From Paracerasibacillus soli (GTDB lineage Bacteria; Bacillota; Bacilli; Bacillales; Amphibacillaceae), in assembly GCF_034006335.1 (NCBI RefSeq), contig NZ_JAWDIQ010000003.1: a stretch of 64,000 nucleotides of DNA. One strand, written 5' to 3'. Positions 9,685-21,214 of the stretch are shown here, piece after piece; positions within the stretch are counted from its first letter, which is position 1, and each line of letters starts with the position of its first letter. The notes under the pieces were generated by a model. It saw only the letters and a program-made list of their open reading frames with translations, did no database searches and was not told the DNA's origin. The position numbers were made by a program, and so were the translations under genes.

Positions 9685-11027
9685 TTGGAAAACATCGGAG
9701 ATCTTGGGAAGCGGTATTAGATAGAATAAAAGATAAAGTGAGTAAACCTAGTTTTGAAACATGGTTAAATCATACGATGGCCGTAGCTCTAGAGGGAAAA
9801 ACATTGACCATTTCTGCTCCGAATGAGTTTGCTAGAGACTGGTTAGAAGAGCAATATACAGATTTAATTGCGAGTATCGTGGAAGAAGTAACTGGTGCCT
9901 TATTAACGATCCGCTTTGTTATCCCAGAGATGAACAAAAAGGAAGACACGGAACAACCGCAAAGGAAACAATCAAAGGTAACTAAGCAATCTCCCCAACC
10001 AAAAACAATGTTAAATCCTAAATATGTTTTTGATACATTTGTCATTGGATCTGGTAATCGTTTTGCTCATGCAGCATCTTTAGCTGTCGCTGAAGCACCT
10101 GCAAAGGCATATAACCCACTTTTTATTTATGGTGGTGTTGGACTAGGTAAAACACATTTAATGCATGCTATAGGCCATTATGTTCAAGAGCATAACCAAA
10201 ATGCACGTGTTGTATATTTAACTTCTGAAAAATTTACGAATGAATTTATTAACGCCATTATGGAAAATAAAACGAGTGAATTTCGTAATAAATACCGAAA
10301 TGTTGATATTCTACTAGTCGATGATATTCAATTTATTGCCGGCAAAGAGTCAACACAAGAGGAATTTTTTCATACGTTTAATGCATTGCACGAAGCAAAT
10401 AAACAAATCATTATTTCTAGTGATCGTCCGCCAAAAGAGATTCCGACATTAGAGGATCGTCTTCGTTCTCGATTTGAATGGGGCCTCATTACGGATATAA
10501 CGCCACCTGATTTAGAAACGAGAATTGCAATCTTAAATAAAAAGGCGAAAGCAGAAGGTTTAGATATTCCCAATGAAGTCATGATGTATATTGCAAACCA
10601 AATTGATACAAATATTCGTGAATTAGAGGGAGCACTCATCCGAGTTGTTGCTTATTCTTCACTTGTAAATCGTGATATTGATGCTTCTTTGGCTGCCGAT
10701 GCTTTAAAAGACATTATTCCTAGTAGCAAACCGAAAGTCATTACAATCGAAAAGATTATGCAAACAGTTGGCGAAAAGTACAATGTAAAAATTGATGAGT
10801 TTATCGCGAAGAAACGAACGAAAGCTATTGCCTTTCCACGACAAATTGCGATGTACCTTTCTAGAGAATTAACCGATGCCTCTTTACCTAAAATTGGCGA
10901 GGAATTTGGTGGAAGAGATCATACGACTGTATTACATGCTTATGATAAAATTTCAAAAATGGTTGAAGCCGATACACTTTTTCAAAAAACAATTGAAGAA
11001 TTAAAAGAAGTCTTACATGAACTATAA
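9685..11027 (+). CDS. dnaA: Chromosomal replication initiator DnaA (frame break near the start)
   Basis: AAA+ initiator that binds DnaA boxes and opens oriC. The long frame shows Walker A GGVGLGKTH, Walker B ILLVDDIQF, sensor regions, and the C-terminal domain IV signature GGRDHTTVLHAYDKI. The true N-terminus is TTG at 9685 (MENIGDL), with AAAGGAGTG upstream. A T missing from a TTT run at about 9712 breaks the frame; restoring it gives 447 residues, as expected (446 in B. subtilis), with MENIGDLWEAVLDRIKD. Domain II (about 85-110) is short and variable. dnaN follows after a second DnaA-box cluster. Confidence 0.97.
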
Positions 11028-11200
11028 CTTTTCCACATGGGGATACACTTCATAACTTTATTTGCTTATGCACACATTATCCACATGGGGATAACCTAGA
11101 AAAATAAAGCTAAACTGGACTTATCCACATAATCACACGTATTATTACTTTTATTATTATCTTTTTATAAATAAAATATAAATATATACATGATATATTC
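11028..11200. other. oriC, downstream DnaA-box cluster and AT-rich unwinding region
   Basis: Between dnaA and dnaN there are perfect DnaA boxes TTATCCACA at 11077-11085 and 11121-11129, near matches TTTTCCACA at 11029-11037 and TTATGCACA at 11066-11074, and the reverse-like TGGGGATAA at 11086-11094. They are followed by about 60 bases that are nearly all A and T (11138-11200). The order of boxes then AT tract fits the incC half and DNA unwinding element of Bacillus origins. Confidence 0.87.
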
Positions 11201-11213
11201 AGGAGGGATAACA

Positions 11214-12346
11214 TTGAAATTTGTCATTCAACGCGATCAGCTAATCGCAAGTGTACAAGATGTTATGAAAGCTATATCCCCAAGAACGGCAATTCCGATA
11301 TTAACTGGGATGAAAATTGAAGCTCATACACACGGCATCACATTAACTGGTTCTGATTCTGATATTTCTATCGAATCTTATATACCAGTCGAGGAAGACG
11401 GAAATGTTTATATTGAACAACTTGAACCTGGCAGCATTGTGCTTCATGCACGTTATTTTCCAGACATTGTTCGTAAATTGCCTGAAAAGACGGTTGAATT
11501 TGAGGTAGACCATTTACATCAAGTTACAATTAAATCAGGAAGAGCAGAATTTAAACTAAATGGCCAAGATGCAGAAGAATATCCTTTACTTCCAAAATTA
11601 CAAACAGATGATAGTTTTGAAGTTCCGATTGATCTATTAAAAAACATGATTAAACAAACTGTATTTGCTGTTTCAACGATGGAAACAAGACCGATATTAA
11701 CTGGTGTTAATGTGAACTTGAAAGAAAAGGGTTTAAACTTTACTGCAACAGATAGTCACCGTTTAGCCCTCGCGCAGTTCCAATTGATACGAATCTAGAG
11801 TTTTCGAATATCGTAATACCAGGTAAAAGTCTTAATGAGTTAAATAGAATTCTAGATGATGCAGAGGAAACAGTAGAAGTAAGTGTTACTGAGAATCAAA
11901 TTTTATTTCGCACAAAACATATAAACTTTTTATCGAGATTGCTAGATGGAAATTATCCCGAAACATCACGATTAATTCCAACACAAAGCAAAACAATTAT
12001 TCAAGCTAAAACAAAGGATTTAATCCAGGCGATTGATCGTGCCTCATTACTAGCACGTGAGGAAAGAAATAATGTTGTAAAATTAACAACAGAATCAAAT
12101 AATTTCTTGGAGATATCAAGTAATTCTCCTGAAGTTGGACACGTATCAGAAGAAGTATCTGTTCATAAGATAGAGGGTGAAGAGTTAAAAATATCCTTTA
12201 GTTCTAAATATATGTTAGATGCTTTAAAAGTAATTGAATCAGAAGATATTATAATTGAATTTACTGGTGCTATGCGTCCGTTTATTATTCAACCAGTAAA
12301 CGGTGAAAACATTTTACAATTAATTTTACCAGTACGTACTTATTAA
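11214..12346 (+). CDS. dnaN: DNA polymerase III beta sliding clamp (one frame break)
   Basis: Ring-shaped clamp that tethers DNA polymerase to DNA. TTG at 11214 (MKFVIQRDQL) follows AGGAGGG and matches the family N-terminus; an upstream ATG in frame is less likely. The first part includes SRTAIPILTG-type and DSDISIES motifs and ends at DSHRLAL; the second part runs from SNIVIPGKSL through FTGAMRPFIIQ to the terminal LPVRTY. One C missing from CTCCGC at about 11771 accounts for the break; restored length is 377 residues (378 in B. subtilis). Confidence 0.96.
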
Positions 12347-12374
12347 AAAAGTCAGCTTTCATGCTGATTTTTTT
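12345..12374 (+). terminator. Terminator after dnaN
   Basis: A GTCAGC/GCTGAT stem with a short loop, preceded by A6 and followed by T7, directly after the dnaN stop. Confidence 0.65.
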
Positions 12375-12474
12375 AATGAAATGCACCTTTAAGTAATAAG
12401 TGACACGAGTACTTATAAATTTAAATAACAAAAATGAAGCAAAAAAATCAATTAAAAACCAAATCTGCAACAGA

Positions 12475-12518
12475 AAAAACGTCCTAAAACAAATTTTAAA
12501 GCATTTTAGGACGTTTTT
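12475..12518. terminator. Strong hairpin terminator upstream of rlbA
   Basis: An eleven-base perfect stem, ACGTCCTAAAA paired with TTTTAGGACGT, flanked by A6 and T5, so it could work in both directions. It separates dnaN from rlbA-recF and implies a promoter for rlbA in 12519-12600. Confidence 0.7.
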
Positions 12519-12611
12519 CATGAAATAAAGGGTGAATCCTCCCTAAACGTGAAATCTTTAGTAAAATAGTATATAAGGCTTTTTAACGATATTTAAAAGT
12601 GATGTGATAAA

Positions 12612-12830
12612 ATGCAAGAACAAATTGGAATAAAAACGGAATACATTACGCTTGGTCAATTTTTAAAATTAGCAAACATTCTCGAATCCGGTGGTATGAT
12701 TAAAGTATATCTCCAAGAACAAGGTGTGAAAGTGAACGGAGAAGTGGAGCATCGTCGTGGAAGAAAACTTTATCCACAAGATGTGATTGAACTTGAAAAT
12801 GGAGATACATTTATTGTTGTAGGAGAATGA
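12612..12830 (+). CDS. rlbA: S4-domain RNA-binding protein RlbA (YaaA)
   Basis: Small S4 RNA-binding protein of 72 residues found between dnaN and recF in Firmicutes; in B. subtilis it takes part in ribosome assembly. TEYITLGQFLKLANILESGG and VKVNGEVEHRRGRKLYPQD are the S4 core. The length matches B. subtilis YaaA (71). recF follows after 57 bases. Confidence 0.93.
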   Translation: MQEQIGIKTEYITLGQFLKLANILESGGMIKVYLQEQGVKVNGEVEHRRGRKLYPQDVIELENGDTFIVVGE

Positions 12831-12887
12831 GTGATACGGCGTAGTTTCAATATATTCTGTTATATTTAGTATAAATGAGGAATATCG

Positions 12888-13999
12888 ATGCTGATTGAAA
12901 AACTAAATTTAAAGTACTATCGAAATTATGATGAATTGACGATATCATTTAGCGATAAAGTGAATGTCTTTATTGGAGAAAATGCCCAGGGGAAAACAAA
13001 CCTAATGGAAGCCATCTATTTGTTAGCGTTCACTAAATCCCATCGGACTACAAAGGAAAAGGAACTTATCAAATGGGATAAGGAATTTGCAAAAGTTTCA
13101 GGTAGAGTTCGCAAACGTAATCAAACTATCCCTCTTGACATTATCATCTCATCAAAAGGAAAAAAGGCTAAATTAAATCACCTTGAACAAAGAAGACTGA
13201 GTGATTATATTGGTGTGTTAAACGTTGTGATGTTTGCACCAGAAGATTCTCTTTAGTAAAAGGCTCGCCTCAAAACCGTAGAAAGTTCATTGATATGGAA
13301 CTAGGTCAAATCCAACCGAAATATGTATACCACTTAGGCCAATACCAAAAGATTTTAAAGCAGCGAAACTATCTATTGAAACAAATGCAACGGAAACAGA
13401 CTAAGGACGTTACAATGTTACACATATTGACAGAACAGCTCGTTTCCCATGCTGGTGAAATATTGGAACGAAGATTTCGTTTTCTTGATCTATTAAGAAG
13501 CTGGGCAGCGCCTATTCATTATGGTATCAGTAGAAAGTTAGAACAACTTGAAATCAAGTATTCTGCATCGATTGAAGTATTAGAAGATGCAAATAGGGAG
13601 AAAATAGAACATATATACATGGAAAAGTTTAGGGAAATTGAAGATAAGGAGATTGAACGTGGTAATACATTAGTAGGTCCACATCGAGATGATCTCATTT
13701 TTTATGTGAATGGAATGGATGTTCAAACCTATGGATCTCAAGGTCAGCAACGTACAACTGCATTATCTATAAAGCTTGCAGAAATAGAGTTAATTCGCAA
13801 TGAGATTGGAGAATATCCTATTTTGTTACTAGATGATGTATTGAGTGAACTCGATGACTATCGACAATCCCATTTATTAAATACAATTCAAGATCGCGTA
13901 CAAACTTTTGTTACAACGACAAGCATTGACGGTATACATCACGAAACGATAAGTCAAGCTGATATATATCGTGTGGAAGATGGGAAAGTCCATTATTAA
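12888..13999 (+). CDS. recF: DNA replication and repair protein RecF (one frame break)
   Basis: SMC-like ATPase that helps load RecA at gaps. The first part has Walker A GENAQGKTN after LKYYRNYDEL. The second part has the ABC-type signature region QRTTALSIKLAE and Walker B ILLLDDVLSELD. A base missing near 13250 (FAPEDSL should run on into VKGSPQNRRKFIDMELG) splits the frame; restored length is 370 residues, as in B. subtilis. The ATG at 12888 has a GAGGAA site. Confidence 0.95.
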
Positions 14000-14048
14000 A
14001 AATCAATCAAAGTAAGTACTGAACACAACGTCACTTAGGGGAAAAAGG

Positions 14049-14327
14049 ATGTTTATTCATATAGGAAGTGGCAACGTCATTCGGTCAGACAGTATTATTT
14101 CCATTATTGATTACCAAGTCATTCTATCCTCAAGCATTATGGAAGAGATGATTAAGGGAAATGAATCTAAAGTAATTGGAAATAAAGAACAGGCAAAATC
14201 TGTTGTCATTACGACAGATTATATTTTCTTTAGTACGTTATCTGTTTCAACCTTAAAGAAACGCGCAACGATGATTTCAACTATAAGTAAACTTGAAGAT
14301 TATTCAGATGAACTAGAAATCGGATAA
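14049..14327 (+). CDS. remB: RemB/YaaB family extracellular-matrix regulator
   Basis: A 92-residue DUF370-type protein. In B. subtilis the gene between recF and gyrB (yaaB, remB) activates biofilm matrix genes. MFIHIGSGNVIRSDSIISII is the conserved N-terminus, seen here complete. The gene lies between recF and gyrB as in B. subtilis, with AAAAGGATG at its start. Soluble, with no signal or membrane segment. Confidence 0.88.
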   Translation: MFIHIGSGNVIRSDSIISIIDYQVILSSSIMEEMIKGNESKVIGNKEQAKSVVITTDYIFFSTLSVSTLKKRATMISTISKLEDYSDELEIG

Positions 14328-14351
14328 TTGTTTAGAAATGGATGTGGGAAA

Positions 14352-16277
14352 ATGGCAATGGAAGAAAAAATCATCAATGAAGAATCGTATAATGCCGATC
14401 AGATTCAAGTATTAGAAGGACTAGAGGCGGTAAGAAAAAGACCGGGTATGTACATCGGTTCAACGAGTGAACGTGGACTGCATCACTTAGTTTGGGAAAT
14501 TGTAGATAACAGTATAGACGAAGCCTTAGCAGGATACTGTGATCATATTCGCGTGATAATCGAAGAGGATAATAGTATTACGGTTAAAGATAATGGACGT
14601 GGTATCCCCGTAGATATTCAAAAGAAAACGGGTAAACCAGCCGTTGAAGTTATTATGACGGTATTACACGCTGGTGGAAAATTCGGAGGCGGTAGTTACA
14701 AGGTCTCTGGTGGTCTGCATGGTGTAGGTGCTTCTGTTGTAAATGCGCTTTCTACTAATTTAGATGTTTATGTTCATCGTGACGGTAAAATTTATTATAT
14801 CGGTTTTGAACGAGGCATTGTAGCAAGTGAATTGAAAGTAATCGATGAGACGGATTATAACGGTACAACTACTCATTTCCGGCCTGACCCAGAATTTTTA
14901 CAGAAACAACAACATATAATTTTGATATTTTAAGTCAACGTTTGCGTGAATTAGCATTTTTAAATAAAGGTATTCGTATTACGTTACAAGATAAACGTCC
15001 TGGTAGTGAAGAAGAAGTAATATACCATTATGAAGGCGGAATTAGTGAGTATGTAAATATATTAACCGTGCAAAAGAAGTATTGCATGAGCCGTTTTTTA
15101 TGGAAAATATCGAACAGGAAATTACAGTCGATATTGCTTTACAATATAACGCAGGCTTTGCAAGTAGCATCTATTCCTTTGCGAATAATATAAGTACACA
15201 TGAGGGTGGAACACACGAGTTCTGTTTTAAAGCAGCCTTAACACGCGTCATCAATGATTATGCTAGAAAGAGTAACTTGTTGAAGGAAAATGAGACTAAT
15301 TTATCTGGTGACGATGTACGTGAAGGATTAACAGCTATTGTGTCTATTAAACATCCAGACCCACAATTTGAAGGACAAACTAAAACAAAACTTGGTAATA
15401 GTGAAGTGCGTACGGTGACAGATGCTGCTTTCAGTGAGGCTTTTTCAAAGTACCTATTTGAAAATCCAACGATTGGAAAAATAATTGTTGAAAAAGGAAT
15501 GATGGCTTCTAGGGCCCGTGAAGCAGCTAAGAAGGCTCGTGATTTAACACGTAGAAAAAGTGCATTAGAAGTATCTAGTCTACCAGGGAAATTAGCAGAC
15601 TGTTCCTCAAGAGATGCAAAAATAAGTGAATTGTATATTGTTGAGGGTGACTCAGCAGGTGGTTCTGCAAAACAGGGTAGAGACCGTCATTTCCAAGCAA
15701 TCTTACCATTAAGAGGAAAAATACTTAACGTAGAGAAAGCACGGCTTGACCGCATTTTGTCTAACGAAGAGATCCGTACGATTATAACAGCTTTAGGTAC
15801 TGGAATCGGTGAGGAATTTGATATTGAAAAAGCACGTTATCATAAAGTTATTATTATGACGGATGCAGATGTTGATGGTGCACATATCCGTACGTTGTTA
15901 CTAACCTTTTTCTATCGTTTTATGCGACCACTCATTGAAAACGGATATATTTATATTGCGCAGCCACCACTTTATAAAGTACAACAAGGTAAAACTGCAC
16001 GTTATGCATATGATGATAAACAATTAGATGAGATTTTAGCGCAGTTGCCTGCAGCGCCAAAACCAGGACTCCAACGCTATAAAGGTCTTGGGGAGATGAA
16101 TGCAGAACAACTATGGATACAACGATGGCACCGGAGACAAGAACGTTGTTACAGGTGGAATTAGTAGATGCAATTGATGCTGATCATACATTCGATATAT
16201 TAATGGGAGATAAGGTAGAACCACGCCGTAACTTTATCGAGGAAAATGCTCAATATGTGAAAAACTTAGATGTTTAA
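14352..16277 (+). CDS. gyrB: DNA gyrase subunit B (three frame breaks)
   Basis: ATPase subunit of gyrase. Present are the GHKL ATP-binding motifs (EIVDNSIDEA, DNGRGIP, GGLHGVGASVVNAL), the transducer (KTKLGNSEVRT), and the TOPRIM domain (YIVEGDSAGGSAKQGRDRHF, PLRGKILNVEKAR, TDADVDGAHI) ending in GDKVEPRRNFIEENA. Breaks at about 14891, 15064 and 16108 are each explained by one base lost from a run (A, A and G). Restored length is 642 residues (638 in B. subtilis). ATG at 14352 or 14358 could be the start; the ribosome site is weak (GATGTGGG). Confidence 0.96.
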
Positions 16278-16331
16278 TGATGATGAAATTTCATCAGGTG
16301 TGTCAGCTTTTCTAAACAGGAGGTTTAATTT

Positions 16332-18870
16332 ATGGAAGATCAACAACGTCCTAATGTTCAAGAGGTGAATATTAGCCAAGAAATACGTACGTCATTTTTG
16401 GATTATGCAATGAGTGTTATTGTGTCTCGTGCTTTGCCAGATGTACGTGATGGTTTAAAACCGGTTCATCGAAGAATATTATATGCAATGAATGATTTAG
16501 GTATGCACGCTGATAAGGCATATAAAAATCAGCCCGTATTGTAGGGGAAGTAATTGGTAAGTATCACCCACACGGTGATTCTGCAGTTTATGATGCGATG
16601 GTCCGTATGGCACAAGATTTTAGTTATCGTTATATGCTTGTAGATGGACATGGTAACTTTGGGTCTGTTGATGGTGATTCAGCTGCTGCTATGCGTTATA
16701 CAGAAGCTAGAATGTCAAAAATCTCAATGGAATTATTACGTGATATTAATAAAGATACGATAGACTATCAGGATAACTATGACGGCTCAGAGCGAGAACC
16801 GGTCGTATTCCCATCACGTTTCCCAAATTTATTAGTGAATGGTGCACACGGTATCGCGGTTGGGATGGCAACGAATATTCCTCCTCATAACTTAAATGAA
16901 ACAATAAATGCGGTATTAGCTATAAGTGAAAATCAGATATAACGATTGAGGAAATTATGGAAAACCATTTATATGGCCCAGACTTTCCAACTGCTGGATT
17001 AATTTTGGGGAGAAGCGGAATCCGTAAAGCCTATGAAACAGGTAGAGGATCCATTACGCTCCGAGCTAAGGTAGAAGTTGAGGAACAAAAGAGTGGTAGA
17101 GAACGAATCATTGTTACGGAATTACCGTACCAAGTGAATAAAGCGAAGTTAATTGAAAAAATTGCAGAGCATGTTCGCGAAAAGCGTATTGAAGGTATTA
17201 CAGATTTACGCGATGAATCAGACCGTGAAGGAATGCGGATTGTAATGGAAGTGCGCCGTGATGCAAATGCAAATGTTGTTTTAAATAATTTGTATAAATA
17301 TACTGCTTTACAAACAACATTTGGTATTAATATGCTCGCACTAGTTGATGGGCAACCTAAAGTTCTAAATATTAAACAAAGTCTTCAATATTACTTAGAC
17401 CATCAAATTATTATTATTAAACGTCGAACAGCATTTGAATTACGCCGTGCTGAGGCGCGTGCACATATTTTAGAAGGTTTGCGTATTGCACTGGACCATC
17501 TCGATGAAGTAATTTCATTAATCCGTAATTCAAAAACGGCAGAAATCGCAAGAAATGGTTTAATAGAACGCTTTAATCTAAGTGAAAAGCAAGCACAGGC
17601 TATTTTAGATATGCGTTTGCAACGCCTTACAGGATTAGAACGTGATAAAATTGAAAATGAATACAATGATTTAATTAAGCTTATTGCGGAACTAAAAGAA
17701 GTTTTGGCAAATGAAGAAAAAGTATTAGAAATTATTCGGGAAGAACTTATTGAAATCAAGGAGAAATTTGGTGACCCACGTAGAACTGAAATTGTACTTG
17801 GTGGAGTTGACTTCTTTGAAGATGAAGAATTAATCCCTGAGGAAAATATTGTCATCACATTGACGCATCGCGGATATATTAAACGACTTCCGGCTTCCAC
17901 ATATCGTACGCAACGTAGAGGCGGACGTGGTATTCAAGGAATGGGAACCCATGATGACGACTTTGTAGAACAGCTTGTTCCGACCTCAACACATGATACA
18001 ATCCTATTTTTTACAAATAAAGGAAAGGTGTATCGCTTAAAAGGTTATGAAATTCCGGAGTTTAGCCGAACTGCAAAGGGAATTCCAATCATCAATATTT
18101 TACAGGTTGAACAAGGCGAATGGGTCAATGCGGTTATTTCTGTTAGTGAGTTTACGGATGACTCGTTCTTCTTCTTCACAACGAAGCATGGATTGTCCAA
18201 ACGTACAGAGTTATCACAGTTTGCAAATATTCGCCGTGGCGGATTGATTGCCTTAGGTTTGCGTGAAGGTGATGAGTTAATTGCTGTTCGCCTAACGGAT
18301 GGCCAAAAGGATATGATGATTGGTACGAAGCTTGGATACCTTATTCGCTTTAAGGAAGAACAAGTGAGATCAATGGGGAGAACTGCTGCAGGGGTAAGAG
18401 CCATTTCCTTACGGGGCGATGATGAAGTAATCTCTATGGATATTGTAGAAAAAGATATGCAAATCTTGCACGTTACGAATAAAGGTGTAGGGAAACGAAC
18501 ACCGGAAGATCAGTATCGTCTTACAAATCGTGGCGGTAAAGGAATCTTTACATGTAAATTGAATGAGGATACAGGGCATGTCGTAACTGTAAAAGCTGTA
18601 AATGGTGATGAGGATATTATGCTCATTACAATTGGTGGTGTCTTAATTCGTATCCCGGTTGAGGAAATCTCACAAACAGGGCGTAATACACAAGGTGTAC
18701 GCTTGATACGTTTACAAGACGATGAAGAAGTAGCCACTGTTGCAAAGGTTGAAAAGGAAGTGGAAGAACCAGAAGAAAGTGAAGTGGATTCTACCCATTC
18801 ACCTGAAGATGAACAAACGCATGATCAACAAGAGCAAGCGTCAACAGAGGATGAAACACAAGAAGATTAA
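16332..18870 (+). CDS. gyrA: DNA gyrase subunit A (two frame breaks)
   Basis: Breakage-rejoining subunit of gyrase. The quinolone-resistance region is visible: GDSAVYDAMVRMAQDFSYRY, then AAAMRYTEARMSK with the catalytic Tyr. The GyrA box is QRRGGRGIQG and the beta-pinwheel C-terminal domain follows, with an acidic tail of about 40 residues. Breaks at about 16540 (an A lost from a run of six) and 16937 (C lost from CCAG) are repaired to give 846 residues. The QRDR positions read Ser/Asp-type sensitive residues (GDSAVYDAM). It follows gyrB after 54 bases with AGGAGG. Confidence 0.97.
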
Positions 18871-18883
18871 TGGATGAATCAAT

Positions 18884-18927
18884 AAAAACCTCACCTTCTC
18901 CAACAGACAGGGAGGAGTGAGGTTTTT
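18884..18927 (+). terminator. Terminator after gyrA
   Basis: AAAAACCTCAC pairs with GTGAGGTTTTT across a 22-base loop, ending in a T-run, 14 bases after the gyrA stop. Confidence 0.75.
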
Positions 18928-18996
18928 ATTTATCGTCTAAAACTAGTTCTTTATACCTATACCAATAAATTATAATAAGCAATGGGGGGAGAGTTT

Positions 18997-20091
18997 ATGC
19001 GCGTTCATCCATCTCAATTAACACCTGGTTACACGTTATTACATGATGTAAAGGGGAAAACAAACGATCCGATTATGAAGCAAGGTACAATATTAACTGA
19101 CTTACATATTAAGATATTGAAAAGTTTTTTTGATAGAGGAAGTACAAGTTGAATATCATGATGCACAGGTGGAAAATAAAGTAAATGTCCATGCCTCTAA
19201 TCATGTGAAGCAGGAAGAAAGTAAGTCTAAAGAATCACTTCCTACTACAGCCTTCCATGAACATTATATGGAAGTAGTAGCACAGTATAAAAAGTACTTT
19301 ATATCATGGCAAAATTATAATATACCTGATTTCCATGCTGTACAGAGCTCATTATGCCATTGTTGAAACAAGTTGAAAGTGAAGAGTCCGCCATACCAAC
19401 TTTATATCAATATGCGACGAAAAAGGAATATCTATTTCATCATAGTGTCGCTGTCTCTGTTCTATCAGCATATGTTGCAATGAAAATGGGCTATACAAAG
19501 CAAAAATGGCTTCAAGTTGGACTTGCAGGTCTCTTATCAGATATTGGAATGGCAAAGATTACTGAGAGCACTTATAATAAGGCAGCATCATTAACGTTGG
19601 AAGAAAGAATGGAAATGGAGAAACACCCAACATATTCTTATCAGTTTATTAAAGATTTACCATTCATAACAGAAGGTGTAAAATTAGCAGTTTTACAACA
19701 TCATGAACGAACAGATGGAAGCGGTTATCCATTGCGATTAAAAGGAGAGCAAATACATCCTTATGCAAGAATTATTGCAGTATGCGATACATATCACGCA
19801 ATGGCTTGTAATCGCATACATACGGAAAAACAGCCAACCCTTTCTGTTGCAAGAACGCTTGAGCAAGCTAAATATGCAAAATATGACCCGGCTATTGTAT
19901 GGACCTTGCTTACATATATAACAAACCTCTCAATAGGAGAAAAGGTTAAATTATCAAATGGTGCGATTGGAAAAATTATTTTTATTGATCAGCAATATCC
20001 GACTCGCCCTATGATTGCGTTAGAGGAAACAAAGGAAATTATTTCGTTAAAAGAGCAACCAACCATTTATATTGAAAAGGTAATATCTTAA
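18997..20091 (+). CDS. HD-GYP-type phosphodiesterase-like protein (two frame breaks; altered HD motif)
   Basis: Predicted cyclic-dinucleotide phosphodiesterase-like protein of about 364 residues. ATG at 18997 follows GGGGGGAGAG. The N-terminal 120 residues are a variable domain; the HD-GYP domain starts near LFHHSVAVSVLSAYVA. The GYP part is good (HHERTDGSGYPLRLKGEQIHPYARIIAVCDTYHAM, given here in pieces as HHERTDGSGYP and IIAVCDTYHAM), but the usual HDIGK reads SDIGMAK, so the metal-binding His is missing. Activity may be reduced or lost. Breaks at about 19125 (T7 instead of T6) and 19337 are likely sequence errors. A gene of this type is common between gyrA and guaB in Bacillales. Confidence 0.8.
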
Positions 20092-20100
20092 TCAAGCATC

Positions 20101-20139
20101 AAAAAAAGTTCCCGACCTAAAAGGATAGGAATCTTTTTT
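20101..20139. terminator. Shared terminator between convergent HD-GYP gene and yaaC
   Basis: An A7 run, a short GTTCC/GGAAT stem and a T6 run between two convergent stop codons. The stem is short, so the call is moderate. Confidence 0.45.
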
Positions 20140-21037
20140 GCAGTGTTTCTAAAAACTGCTCAATAAAAGGATAGTCACTATCAGATTTAGTAACAATTAA
20201 ATCGCCCCACCATTCTGCTTCATATCGACTGAGCATACTTAAGTTGTATAGAAGTAAGTAATGGATCATCACTTCATGTAACGGGATAAAATGATCCCGA
20301 TTTGCAGGGAAATATATTTGTTCATGAAGATTAAAGAAAAAGGGGCCTTTAAAGTCTCTCAAAGGTTGCTTGAGCTGCAATATCATTGATTTTTTATCAC
20401 TTGTTTGATTAATCATTACGCCTAGGTAAGGTTTAATTCGTTGAATAAATGCCTTTTCAGTTAAGTGATATTGGTCTAAAAGTGATGTAGGGAACCGTAA
20501 AGTGTCATCTCCCATCTTCCCTACATGAACCATACTTTCATCTTGATGGAAGTGAAATAATGTTGTTAATTCGGGAATAAGTTTTAGTAAGCTTTCCATC
20601 TGTATCTTTTCAAAGGGAAATGTTGTAACCTGAAAAAGATGCTCTGAAAAGTAACGAAAGAGTCCATTGTGTTGTAACTTTACTTCGTCTTGTAGAAAAT
20701 TGTAATCACGTTTTTTTCGTTTTCTTGTCGAGACACCGTGTGCTAATATTGTTGTGGACTCGGGATAATCCGGACGTTTTGTTATTAAACATGCTTTTAA
20801 TAAATGGGCCATACCGTAAAAAAGTAAAATTGGCTTTAAAGCAATATGTTGCACTTGGCCACTTTCGTAAAATAACTTCCCATGACGCAAATAATACATA
20901 AACGTTGTACAATTTTCATAGCTTTTGACATCTGCATCAACATCGGGCAGCTTTTGGTAGCAATGATGTAAAAACTGTTGCGCAGTTTGTTGGGATTCTA
21001 AGTAAGTATATAGACTTTTAATAGCTTGTATATTCAT
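20117..21037 (-). CDS. yaaC: YaaC-like protein
   Basis: A 306-residue protein of unknown function, encoded on the reverse strand between gyrA and guaB exactly where B. subtilis has yaaC (about 315 residues). It is soluble, without a signal peptide, and rich in His, Tyr and Leu; LKPILLFYGMAHLLKACLI and ILAHGVSTRKRK are the segments I associate with YaaC. It is the only leftward gene between gyrA and dck. The ATG at 21037 is the first in frame. Confidence 0.85.
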   Translation of the reverse strand: MNIQAIKSLYTYLESQQTAQQFLHHCYQKLPDVDADVKSYENCTTFMYYLRHGKLFYESGQVQHIALKPILLFYGMAHLLKACLITKRPDYPESTTILAHGVSTRKRKKRDYNFLQDEVKLQHNGLFRYFSEHLFQVTTFPFEKIQMESLLKLIPELTTLFHFHQDESMVHVGKMGDDTLRFPTSLLDQYHLTEKAFIQRIKPYLGVMINQTSDKKSMILQLKQPLRDFKGPFFFNLHEQIYFPANRDHFIPLHEVMIHYLLLYNLSMLSRYEAEWWGDLIVTKSDSDYPFIEQFLETLQKRFLSF

Positions 21038-21214
21038 TCATACATCGCCTCAAATATTCGTAAGATTTGCAACTGTAGTATTCCTTTTCTTTAATACGTG
21101 TGTATTGAAAAAGAGGTCGTTTCACGTATTCTAATTAGAATAGACAATTCGTGTATAGGTTTGTCAAAAATAGAAGAATTTATGAATATTGAATCATGAA
21201 ATAGGAGGATTCCC

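Noticed and set aside
14328..16277. gyrB, gyrA, dnaN and recF as true pseudogenes or programmed frameshifts
   Set aside because: All are essential or near-essential and each break is repaired by one base in a run; sequence error is the simpler explanation.
17403..17900. Long reverse-strand open frame (165 codons) inside gyrA
   Set aside because: It is rich in Ser and Arg, has no ribosome site and mirrors the codon pattern of gyrA; a shadow frame.
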